A stretch of 64,000 nt of DNA from SZAS-79 sp965279075 (GTDB taxonomy: Bacteria > Pseudomonadota > Gammaproteobacteria > Burkholderiales > SG8-39), in assembly GCA_965279075.1 (NCBI GenBank), contig CBDIHI010000011.1:310001-374000 (forward strand), in the 5' to 3' direction. Below are positions 57,355 through 64,000 of this stretch, piece after piece. Below the pieces are notes generated by a model. It was not told the origin of the DNA. It was given only the letters and a program-made list of their open reading frames with translations, and made no database searches. The translations under genes were made by a program, and so were the position numbers. How positions within the stretch are numbered: position 1 is the stretch's first letter; each line of letters begins with the position of its first letter.

Positions 57355-58098
57355 CTAGGCCAGCGCGCCGTCCACGGCGATCGTCTGGCCGGTGACCCAG
57401 CTCGCCGCGTCGCTTGCCAGGAACAGCGCGACGTTGGCGACTTCCTCCGGCGTGCCCATCCGCCCCATGGGGCAGCGGGCCATCACATGTTCGTAGATCT
57501 GCGGGTTGTGCCTGCGGTTGTGGTCCCAGGTCCCGCCCTCGAAGTAGATCGGGCCCGGGGCCACGCAGTTCACGCGGATCCTCTTCGCCGCATACTGCGC
57601 GGCCTGGGTGCGCGTGTACTGGATGATGGCGGCCTTGACCGCGCCGTAGGGCGGCGTGCGCACGCTGGGCCGCAACCCCGCCAGCGCCGAAATGTGCACG
57701 ATTGCGCCGCCGTTCTTTTCGAGGTAAGGCAGCGCCGCGTAGGAAGCCCGGACGGGCGCCATCAGGTCCACGCTGACGCTGGCTTCCCAGCCGGCCTCGT
57801 CGTCGGACCGCCCGAAGGCTGACGCGTTGTTCACCAGCACGTCGACGCCGCCGAGCGCGGCGGCGGCGGACTCGACGTAGGCCTTCACCGCCTGCCCGTC
57901 GCCGAGATCGCAGGACGCGACATGGACCCTGCCGCCGGAGGCGCGCAGTTTCCCGCCCGTCTCCTCGAGCGCTTCCCTGCCTCGTGCGCAGACCGATACG
58001 TTCGCGCCCGCCGCGGCGAATGCAAGCGCGATCGAGCGGCCGATCCCGCGGCTGCCGCCTGCGACCACGACGTTCTTCCCCTTGAAGCTGATGTTCAT
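57355..58098 (-). CDS. short-chain dehydrogenase/reductase
   Basis: A 247-residue SDR. The cofactor motif is AGGSRGIGRS (residues about 14-23), followed by NNASAFGRS, catalytic Ser in VHISALAG and Tyr-x-x-x-Lys in PYGAVKAA. VCARGREALEE after strand 2 is compatible with NADPH, as in FabG-like reductases. Its ATG overlaps the corrected stop of the cyclase gene upstream (ATGA), suggesting the two are meant to be translated together. Substrate unknown. Confidence 0.9.
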   Translation of the reverse strand: MNISFKGKNVVVAGGSRGIGRSIALAFAAAGANVSVCARGREALEETGGKLRASGGRVHVASCDLGDGQAVKAYVESAAAALGGVDVLVNNASAFGRSDDEAGWEASVSVDLMAPVRASYAALPYLEKNGGAIVHISALAGLRPSVRTPPYGAVKAAIIQYTRTQAAQYAAKRIRVNCVAPGPIYFEGGTWDHNRRHNPQIYEHVMARCPMGRMGTPEEVANVALFLASDAASWVTGQTIAVDGALA

Positions 58099-59823
58099 GC
58101 GTCCCCTTTCCCTTGTTCTTCGAACTCCTTCAGCGCCTCGACGTCGGCGACGACCCACACCGCGATCGGCGCGGCGCGGTTGCGTACCGAGATCTCTTCC
58201 TGCCGCAGGCCGGTGACGCTGAGCCCCCGCGCGCTCGGCCACCCGCGCGGAGAGGATCAGCTCGCAGCCGAACTCCTTGGTGTGGTCCTGCAGGCGGCTG
58301 GCGGTGTTGACCGTGTCGCCCACGGCCGTGAGGTAGGTCGCCGCGCCGCGGCCCATGTGGCCGACGACGGTGGGGCCGATGTGCAGGCCGATGCCGAGGC
58401 GCAGCGGCGCGGGCAGGGCCTCGTGCAGGTCGGCGCTGAGCGTATCCATCGCGCGGTGCATCGCGCGCGCCGCGACCAGCGCCTGCCTTGCGCCGACCTC
58501 CGGCCCGGTGTGCACGCCGAAGAGCGCCATCACGCCGTCGCCGATGAACTGGTTGGGGATCCCGCCGGCCGACTCGATGGCGCCGCCCACGGCCTCGAAG
58601 TAGCGGTTGAGCAGGAACACCACGTCGTAGGGCAGGCGCGTCTCGGCGATGCGCGTGAAGCCGCGCAGGTCGGCGAACATCACGCAGAGCTCCCTTTCCT
58701 GGCCGGCCATGATGCCTGGGTGCTCGAGCGACTCGTCCGCCTCGACGCTCGGCGGGATCAGCGGCATCACTGCGAGGTCGTACACGGGCCGCAACTGGCA
58801 GGCAAGCCGCACATCGGGGGCGGATCCCAGTCGCCTGAGCACGCGCGTCTCGGCCGGGCCGGGCGCGGGCAGGGGGCCCGCGCCCGACAGGATGCGCACG
58901 CGGCAGGTCGAGCAGCGCCCGCGACCGCCGCAGACCGAGGCGTGCGGGATCCTCTCCTGCCGGCTCGCCTCGAGGATCGAGAATCCCACCGGCACGCTCG
59001 CCAAGCGCCCACCGGGGTAGGTGATGCGCACCGAGCGGCTGCGCTCGTGCAACTGGCGCAATGCCCGTGCCGCGATGGCCAGCCCGAGCAGGGCGCCGAG
59101 CACGATGCGGATCGAGTCGCCGATCCTGCGCAGGGCCTCGGCGGCCAGCGCGTCGGGCATGCGCGCATCGCCGAAAGTCGCGCGTACCCACTGCGGGTCG
59201 GCGGCGAGGTTCGCGACGAAGCGGCCCGCCTGCGCGAACCCGAGCAGCGCGAGCACCGGCAGCAGGAGGGCAAGCGTGTACAGCACCATGCCCATGCGCG
59301 CGTACCACGGCTGCATCCTCAGCCAGTAGTGCACCCCCATGCAGCCGTGCACCCAGGCGACCAGCAGCAGGATCGCCTGCGAAGCCCCGATCCCGGGCTT
59401 CAGCTCCCAGAACACGAGCACCATCACCGTGTACGAGTCCTGGAAGCCGTAGAGCTCGTTGGCGATGTGCGTGCCGACCAGGTGGTTGACCAGCAGCACC
59501 GGCACGCACAGGCCGAGCACCAGTTGCACCGCCTCCCACAGCGGCATGCGCAGCTGCCGGCGCAGGTAGATGGACCACGCTGCGAGGGCGAGGTGGACGA
59601 CGATCGCGGCCGCCAGCACCCCCTCGCCGACGGGGTTCCTCCACAGCAGGAGGAACACGAGGCGCCCGGCTTCCATCGCGGCCAGGGACACCAGCCCCAG
59701 CGCATGGTTGAGGAGGTGCGTGGTGACGAACGCGAACATCACCAGGCCGGAGATCAGGCGGAGGCGGCGCACGCCCCGCGACTGGCCGCGGGGCGCCTTG
59801 GGGGCTGCCGGCAGGGTACTCAA
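58095..59823 (-). pseudogene. membrane-ferredoxin-adenylate/guanylate cyclase, frameshifted near C terminus
   Basis: About 575 codons. Domain order: hydrophobic N-terminal region of some six helices with several His (THLLNHALG, VNHLVGTH, HGCMGVHYW), possibly heme-binding; a plant-type [2Fe-2S] ferredoxin domain with Cys298, Cys304, Cys307 and Cys342; then a class III cyclase domain (CVMFADLRGFTRIAE, GIPNQFIGDGVMALFG, GLHIGPTVVGHMG, AVGDTVNTASRLQ). After LILSARVAERAG the frame changes at a run of five G (58224-58228). With four G the protein would continue LSVTGLRQEEISVRNRAAPIAVW and stop at 58095. Without correction it runs into the SDR frame. Sequencing error or a recent mutation; the domain cores are intact. 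Confidence 0.8.
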
Positions 59824-59897
59824 GGTCGGGTCACGCGGCGGGGGAGTTTCGGCGAGGCGGATGCTCGGGCAGTGCGGGAGTTGTTATATTGTCCGAC

Positions 59898-60497
59898 ATG
59901 CGGACCCTGCGCGCCTGTGATTTTGCGGACCTGCCCTGGAAGAACGGGCTGGGTGTGTCGAGCGTCATCGCGTCCGAGCCTCCCGGGGCCGGCTACGATG
60001 CGGCCCTCTGGCAGGTGGGCACGACTTCGATCACCGCCGACTGCCCGTTCTCCAGCCTGCCCGGGACGGACCGGCAGTTCACCGTCATCGAAGGCGGCGG
60101 CGTGGAGCTGAAGTGCTCGAGCGCCGCCGACGGCGTCGACCTCGTCAAGGCCGTCGACACGCCATTCGTGCCGTTTGCCTTCCGTGGCGACTGGAAGACC
60201 GATTGCCGGCTGCTCGGCGGCGAGGTGCGGGTCCTGAACGTGATGACGCGACGCGGGCGGGCCGCGGCGAAGCTTCGCATCCAGCGCTTCGCCGGGCCGC
60301 TGCTCATGATGCAGCCGCCGGGCGAGATCGTGCTGGTGGTGTTGCTGGGCGGCACCGCGAGGGCCATCGGCGACCCGGTCACGCTGATCCCCAACGATAC
60401 GGTGATGCTCGACTCGAAAACCGGCGGGCGTTGCGAGATCGTGGCGCCCCCGGCCGGCGCCAGGGTGGCGGTCGTCCGGCTGACGGTGCCCGGCTAG
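59898..60497 (+). CDS. HutD/Ves-family cupin protein
   Basis: A 199-residue protein. The start RTLRACDFADLPWKNGLGVSSVIASEP and the middle WQVGTTSITADCPFSSLPGTDRQFTVIEGGGVEL are the HutD/Ves pattern (double-stranded beta helix). Members occur with histidine-utilisation genes or alone; the function is not settled. A TATATT -10-like element ends 9 bases before the ATG at 59898, so the mRNA may be nearly leaderless. No hut genes are nearby. It diverges from the cyclase gene. Confidence 0.82.
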   Translation: MRTLRACDFADLPWKNGLGVSSVIASEPPGAGYDAALWQVGTTSITADCPFSSLPGTDRQFTVIEGGGVELKCSSAADGVDLVKAVDTPFVPFAFRGDWKTDCRLLGGEVRVLNVMTRRGRAAAKLRIQRFAGPLLMMQPPGEIVLVVLLGGTARAIGDPVTLIPNDTVMLDSKTGGRCEIVAPPAGARVAVVRLTVPG

Positions 60498-60506
60498 CCG
60501 CGCGCC

Positions 60507-60872
60507 TCAGCCTGTCAGCTTGCGCAGCACGTGGCGGCGGTTCTTCGTGAACGGCCGCACGTGGGTGGGCCAGCGGCCCGCGTCGACGGCGTGCGCCCAG
60601 CCTGCGCCGGTCAGCACGTCGGCGCTCTCCAGCTCGTAGGCCGCCATGTAGGTGGGCTCGTTTTCCATCACGATGGTCTTCTTCTCGCCGCCCAGCACCA
60701 TGGTCAGCGGGACCATCTTGTAGCGCTTGGCCGAGACCACGCCGGGCACCTTGAGGATCAGAGGGATGTGCTCGGTGTCGTAGACCTCGTTGAAGATCGC
60801 TTCCTTGTCGGCATCGACGTCCATGCAGACGGTGAAGAGGTACTGGGCTTTACTGCGTGCTTTTCCGTCCAT
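60507..60872 (-). CDS. small dimeric alpha-beta-barrel-like hypothetical protein
   Basis: A 121-residue protein. QYLFTVCMDVDADKEAIFNEVYDTEHIPLILKVPGVVSAKRYKMV followed by PTYMAAYELESADVL has the strand-helix-strand order and the conserved Tyr-x-x-x-His-I-P pattern of ferredoxin-like dimeric barrels (EthD/DUF4286-like). No signal peptide. Enzymatic role unknown. It is convergent with the HutD-like gene, with 9 bases between stops, and lies downstream of the DSD1-type gene on the same strand. Confidence 0.65.
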   Translation of the reverse strand: MDGKARSKAQYLFTVCMDVDADKEAIFNEVYDTEHIPLILKVPGVVSAKRYKMVPLTMVLGGEKKTIVMENEPTYMAAYELESADVLTGAGWAHAVDAGRWPTHVRPFTKNRRHVLRKLTG

Positions 60873-60926
60873 TGTGCTCGGTCCTTTGCGGGGAGGGGGA
60901 ATGCGGCCGATTCTATCAGCGCCCCT

Positions 60927-62063
60927 TCACCAGCCTGCGAAACGCCTCCATTCCGCTTCGACCCTGTCGCCCCCCGCCAGCACGCGGTAGCGGTCGTACT
61001 GCGCGGCAGTGGCGCAGGCGTGGTTGGGCAGGATGCGCAGCAGCGTGCCCACCGGCAGTTCGGGCAGGCGGGATGCGTCGCCGCTGCGGTGGGCAATGAT
61101 GCCGTGCTCCTGGCTGGCGTCGACCATGACCAGGCCATCGATCGGCCGGCCCGCGGCGTCGCAGACCAGGCCGTAGCCCTGGTCCACGGGTTGCTTCGCG
61201 GTTCCGCGGTCGCGCGACATCGCCATCCAGCCCGCGTCGGTGATGACCCAGCCTTTCTCGCGCTGGTGGCCGATCACGGTGCCGAGCACCGAGAGCGCGA
61301 TGTCCGCCACGCGGCACACGCCTATGCCCGCCATCACGAGGTCGAAGAAAACGAACACGCCGGCGCGCACCTCGGTGACGCCGGCGAGGTCCCCGGCATA
61401 GGTGGCGGTGGGCGTCGAGCCCACGCTGACGATCGGGGCGTCGAAGCCCGCTTCGCGCAGGCGTGTGGCCGCCTGTACGACCGCGTCCCTTTCCCTGCGC
61501 GCGATCGAGCGGATCGCATCGACGCTGCGGCAGTCGTAGGATCCGCCCGCATGTGTCATCACGCCGCAGACCTCGGCGCCGCTGCCGGTGAGCGTGCGTG
61601 CGATGTCGAGGATCTCCGGCGCGTCGGGGTGCAGCCCGGAGCGGTGGCCGTCGCAGTCGATCTCGACGAGGACCGGCAGCTTCTCCCGGCCGGCCGGGAG
61701 GGCGGCGGCCAGCGCCTTCGCGGTTTCCAGGTTGTCGAGCGTGACCTTCAGGTCCACGCCTCGCCGGACCAGCCCGAGCGCGCGTTCGAGCTTGTGCGGC
61801 GCGAACGCCACGCCGTAGAGGATGTCGGTGTAGCCGTGCGCGGCGAATTCCTCGGCTTCCTTCAGCGTCGACACCGTCAGCGGGCCCGAGTCGCCCGCGA
61901 CCATGCGGGTCACTTCGAGGCACTTGGCGGTCTTCACGTGCAGGCGCAGTTTCGGGCCGAGCGATTCGATGTGCGAGCGCAGGCGCTTCGCGTTGGCGGC
62001 GACCTTGTCGCGTTCGAGCAGGAGGGCGGGGGTGTCGAGGTCGGTGAGGGTGGTGGTTGCCAT
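60927..62063 (-). CDS. DSD1/D-threonine aldolase-type PLP enzyme
   Basis: A 378-residue fold-III PLP enzyme. The N-terminal LDTPALLLERDKVAANAKRL and the Schiff-base lysine in RLHVKTAKCLE are typical, as are IDCDGHRSGLHPD, VSVGSTPTATYA and the C-terminal metal pair in LPNHACATAAQYDRY. The family includes D-threonine aldolase and D-serine dehydratase; which reaction occurs here cannot be told. The open frame upstream is separated from the next gene by a hairpin at 62088-62118. Confidence 0.88.
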   Translation of the reverse strand: MATTTLTDLDTPALLLERDKVAANAKRLRSHIESLGPKLRLHVKTAKCLEVTRMVAGDSGPLTVSTLKEAEEFAAHGYTDILYGVAFAPHKLERALGLVRRGVDLKVTLDNLETAKALAAALPAGREKLPVLVEIDCDGHRSGLHPDAPEILDIARTLTGSGAEVCGVMTHAGGSYDCRSVDAIRSIARRERDAVVQAATRLREAGFDAPIVSVGSTPTATYAGDLAGVTEVRAGVFVFFDLVMAGIGVCRVADIALSVLGTVIGHQREKGWVITDAGWMAMSRDRGTAKQPVDQGYGLVCDAAGRPIDGLVMVDASQEHGIIAHRSGDASRLPELPVGTLLRILPNHACATAAQYDRYRVLAGGDRVEAEWRRFAGW

Positions 62064-62087
62064 GGTCAGGGTCGGGTTCCGGGGCGA

Positions 62088-62118
62088 TTGTGGAACAGGA
62101 TCGGATTCTGTTCCACAA
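62088..62118 (-). terminator. hairpin between minus-strand genes
   Basis: TTGTGGAACAG and CTGTTCCACAA form an 11-base perfect stem with a 9-base loop, 6 bases after the stop of the nucleotidyltransferase-like gene. No T-tract follows, so it may be a factor-dependent terminator, an mRNA stabiliser or an operator for the downstream PLP-enzyme gene. Confidence 0.4.
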
Positions 62119-62123
62119 CGGGA

Positions 62124-63173
62124 TCAGGCATCGAGGCCGCGCACGATCAGGGATTTCGCTGCTTTCAGGTCGTCGGGCAGCTTGGCGAGTTCGCGCCTGA
62201 GCCTCGTTCTCCAGGCCGCCGCCCGCTTGTTCAGCGCTCGCACGGCGAGCGTCAGGTCGCCCCGGCGGTCTTCGTACAGTGCCGCGATGATCTCGGCGGC
62301 CTGCTGGCGGTCCTTGCCGGCCTTGGCCTGCTCGAAAACCAGCCTGCGTCCGCTGACCAGCAGCTTGTGCAGGGCGAAGCGCGCCGGGTCGGGGACGTTG
62401 ACCAGAGTCGCCCCGCCGTTGAGCAACGGGACCGCGATCGGCGCTTCCAGCACGTAGTCGAGCATCTCGAGCGGGTGCGCGGCGGCCTTGAGGCGCGGAA
62501 TGGGGATCGGCTTGCCGCTGCGTGTGCCCTGAGCGGGCGTGAGCAGGTCCACTCGCAGCGACTGCCCACGGACTTTGAAGGAGGTTTCCGGCACCTTGGG
62601 GTTCAGCCCGGGGACCGGCAGGAAGCCCATGTTCAGCGCGTCGAGAGCCTTGGGCAGGTCCGCCTCCGACTGGGGCACCGCCACCTGCAGCACGCTCGTT
62701 GCGGCGACGTCTATGTCCTGCGTGCGGAGGGCGGAGTCCCAGCGCACGCCGAGCATGTTGCCCAGCGCTATGTATGCGTGCGTACCTACCAGCACGGCGC
62801 CCACGCGGAACACGCCCGCGCTCGCGAGCCCGGCAATCACCCTGGCCGAGGCCGTATCGGTCAGCATGGCCCCGCCCTGACGCAGCATCGCGCACAGGCG
62901 CTCGATCTGCGTGGTGGCGTCTTCTGCTTCCGGGCGGTTGGCGGAATAGGCTTTCATCACCGCCCGGGTTTCGTCGTCGTCCGGGCCGATGAAATATTCC
63001 TTCTGGCCCGCGGCGCCTTCGCTGGTCTTGAAGTACCAGTAGTCGCCGGACTTGATCTGCTTTCTGGTGAAGGAACCCGAGAGGCTTGCAAACGAGCGCG
63101 CCGCTTCGAGCGCACGCAGGCGTTCGGCGAGTTCGGCGTAGAGCGTCTGGGTTTCGGGAGGATGGCGGGTCAT
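62124..63173 (-). CDS. nucleotidyltransferase-fold protein (GSU2403-like)
   Basis: A 349-residue protein. An N-terminal helical part (about 110 residues, KQIKSGDYWYFKTSEGAAGQKEYFIGPDDDET) precedes a nucleotidyltransferase core: FRVGAVLVGTHAYIALGNMLGVRW, RTQDIDVAA with the two acidic residues, and FKVRGQSLRVDLLTPAQG with a third. The C-terminal half (ARFALHKLLVSGRRLVFEQAKAGKDRQQAAEIIAAL) matches proteins recalled as the GSU2403 family, some of which act in toxin-like or defence settings. A perfect TATAAT lies 7 bases before the ATG, inside a palindrome, so expression may be leaderless and repressed. Confidence 0.72.
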   Translation of the reverse strand: MTRHPPETQTLYAELAERLRALEAARSFASLSGSFTRKQIKSGDYWYFKTSEGAAGQKEYFIGPDDDETRAVMKAYSANRPEAEDATTQIERLCAMLRQGGAMLTDTASARVIAGLASAGVFRVGAVLVGTHAYIALGNMLGVRWDSALRTQDIDVAATSVLQVAVPQSEADLPKALDALNMGFLPVPGLNPKVPETSFKVRGQSLRVDLLTPAQGTRSGKPIPIPRLKAAAHPLEMLDYVLEAPIAVPLLNGGATLVNVPDPARFALHKLLVSGRRLVFEQAKAGKDRQQAAEIIAALYEDRRGDLTLAVRALNKRAAAWRTRLRRELAKLPDDLKAAKSLIVRGLDA

Positions 63174-63180
63174 GCGGTTG

Positions 63181-63213
63181 ATTATACCTAAAGTCTACTA
63201 ATTCTAGGTATAA
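63181..63213 (-). promoter_or_regulatory. promoter with overlapping palindromic operator
   Basis: TTATACCTA (63182-63190) and TAGGTATAA (63205-63213) form a perfect 9-base inverted repeat with a 14-base spacer. On the minus strand the proximal arm contains TATAAT (63181-63186), whose predicted start point falls at the ATG of the nucleotidyltransferase-like gene. A dimer on the palindrome would block the polymerase. Confidence 0.55.
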
Positions 63214-63271
63214 CCGGGCCAGGAATTCTGCCGCGAAGACGGATCGGCAGGTGATTGCCCGGTTGAGGCGC

Positions 63272-63685
63272 TCACCTCACCCACCTCACCAACTCAAACC
63301 TCTTCCCACCCTTCAACCGGTACACCCCGAAATCCCGCGCATCCACAGTAAGAATCGCGCGGCAGCCGATCCTGTCCGCCAGCCAGACAATTGCCGCATC
63401 AGTGAAGTCGGGGTCGAGCTTGGCATACCGCGTGAGGATCGCCCCGATCTCGCCATAGGCCTGCAACGGAACCTCGGCGACTTTCACGGGCTCTTTCGAA
63501 AGCCAATCGAGCATGCTGGCTTTGATCCGGGCGGACAGGAAAAAGCACGTCTCCACGACGACCGGTGCGGGCACGACGAGCCGGCCCTGAAAGCGGCCGA
63601 GATACGCCTTGGCGGCCTCGTGCCTGGTGTCGCGTTCAATGCCCAAGGCGACGAGGAATCCGCTGTCGGCTATGACCGACTGCAT
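63272..63685 (-). CDS. PIN-domain toxin ribonuclease
   Basis: A 137-residue PIN-domain protein. Acidic positions are Asp in MQSVIADSGFLVAL, Glu in VVVETCFFLS, Asp in LDPDFTDAAIVWLADR and Asp in ILTVDARDFGVYR, so the active site looks complete. It starts within the antitoxin stop codon (TGATG). Predicted to be a VapC-type RNase controlled by the RHH protein encoded just upstream. Unrelated in detail to the pair at 7432-8069. Confidence 0.85.
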   Translation of the reverse strand: MQSVIADSGFLVALGIERDTRHEAAKAYLGRFQGRLVVPAPVVVETCFFLSARIKASMLDWLSKEPVKVAEVPLQAYGEIGAILTRYAKLDPDFTDAAIVWLADRIGCRAILTVDARDFGVYRLKGGKRFELVRWVR

Positions 63686-63921
63686 CAGCGACCTTTGCGA
63701 AAGCGCGCGCGCAAAGCGGCCTTGATGTTGCCGGAGACGTCCGAGCCGTCCCCCTTGTCGCCACCGATGAAAGGGTGGTTCAGGGCGGGTTTCGCGTCGC
63801 CGGGACGCAGCATGCCCTCAAGGGCCTGCTTGACGGCGTCGCTCTTGCTGACTCCGTGGGTCGCGCAGTATTCGGCGAGTTCCTGCTCCACCCGGGTGGG
63901 CAGGCGGACGGTGAGTGTCAT
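63685..63921 (-). CDS. antitoxin, ribbon-helix-helix type
   Basis: A 78-residue protein. TLTVRLPTRVEQELAEYCATHGVSKSDAVKQALEGML is a ribbon-helix-helix DNA-binding domain; the C terminus is basic and flexible (KAALRARFRKGR) and probably wraps the PIN toxin. It overlaps the toxin gene by one base. Autoregulation through the palindrome at 63934-63968 is likely. Confidence 0.82.
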   Translation of the reverse strand: MTLTVRLPTRVEQELAEYCATHGVSKSDAVKQALEGMLRPGDAKPALNHPFIGGDKGDGSDVSGNIKAALRARFRKGR

Positions 63922-63933
63922 GGCTGGCTCGAT

Positions 63934-63968
63934 TTTGTAATACTGACGTTAATATATTGTATTACAAA
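63934..63968 (-). promoter_or_regulatory. operator of the second toxin-antitoxin pair
   Basis: TTTGTAATAC (63934-63943) and GTATTACAAA (63959-63968) are perfect 10-base inverted arms around a 15-base AT-rich spacer, 13 bases upstream of the antitoxin ATG. The region is much richer in A and T than the surroundings. Likely site of antitoxin binding and of the promoter. Confidence 0.6.
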
Positions 63969-64000
63969 TCGTCTTGGGCCGGGAGCGGCCGGTGGATGCC

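Noticed and set aside
57355..59823. An 822-residue cyclase-SDR fusion protein
   Set aside because: The apparent fusion arises from the one-base shift at 58224-58228; the other frame gives a natural cyclase end that overlaps the SDR start, so these are two genes.

Overview
The window looks like chromosome of a GC-rich betaproteobacterium, most likely Burkholderiales-like. This rests on five solute-binding proteins of the Bug/TctC family, a double-length UvrA, QueE/QueD and MlaC of betaproteobacterial type, and frequent ATGA/GTGA stop-start overlaps. It holds about 60 protein genes, no rRNA, no CRISPR array and no complete tRNA. No gene-free stretch exceeds 300 bases. Functions are read from motifs and remembered families; no database search was run.

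Layout. 1-8.7 kb: end of a thioesterase, a cupin, a DMT exporter, a glycine-zipper lipoprotein, pepN, a small ORF with a nucleotidyltransferase-like gene, a class C-type serine hydrolase, a secreted DsrE-like protein, a vapBC-type toxin-antitoxin pair and an alkyl-DNA methyltransferase. 8.8-14.6 kb: a complete tripartite tricarboxylate transporter (tctC-tctB-tctA) run on into an LVIVD-repeat protein and an orphan TAXI-type binding protein, then a zinc-ribbon protein. 14.57-17.57 kb: a four-gene operon (a 472-aa membrane-anchored protein plus PilN-, PilO- and shortened PilP-like proteins) bracketed by two same-orientation copies of a tRNA-Met-like 3' half. 17.6-28.4 kb: an MFS exporter, queE-queD, mlaC, the 1864-aa uvrA, an amidohydrolase and dinB.

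28.4-45.3 kb: a DsrE protein joined in frame to an upstream ankyrin ORF, a Bug protein, ettA, a four-gene ABC efflux system, a BASS-family symporter with a D-aminoacylase-like amidohydrolase, and a run of HbpS-like protein, Bug protein, dienoyl-CoA isomerase-like protein, acyl-CoA ligase and gamma-glutamyltransferase. 45.3-53.4 kb: a methyltransferase/DMT exporter pair, then an IclR regulator divergent from a catabolic operon (Rieske oxygenase, Bug protein, intradiol dioxygenase, LigI-like hydrolase, SDR). 53.4-64 kb: PPK2 with CHAD (polyphosphate), a di-iron ferritin-fold enzyme, a Bug protein, an SDR, a frameshifted membrane-ferredoxin-adenylate cyclase, a HutD-like cupin, a DSD1-type PLP enzyme, a second nucleotidyltransferase-like gene and a second PIN/RHH toxin-antitoxin pair.

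The best candidate for something undescribed is the tRNA-scar-bracketed PilNOP-like cassette at 14.57-17.57 kb. Other notable points are the four-cassette UvrA, the ankyrin-DsrE read-through ORF, the PPK2-CHAD operon, the redox-linked cyclase and several clear palindromic operators.
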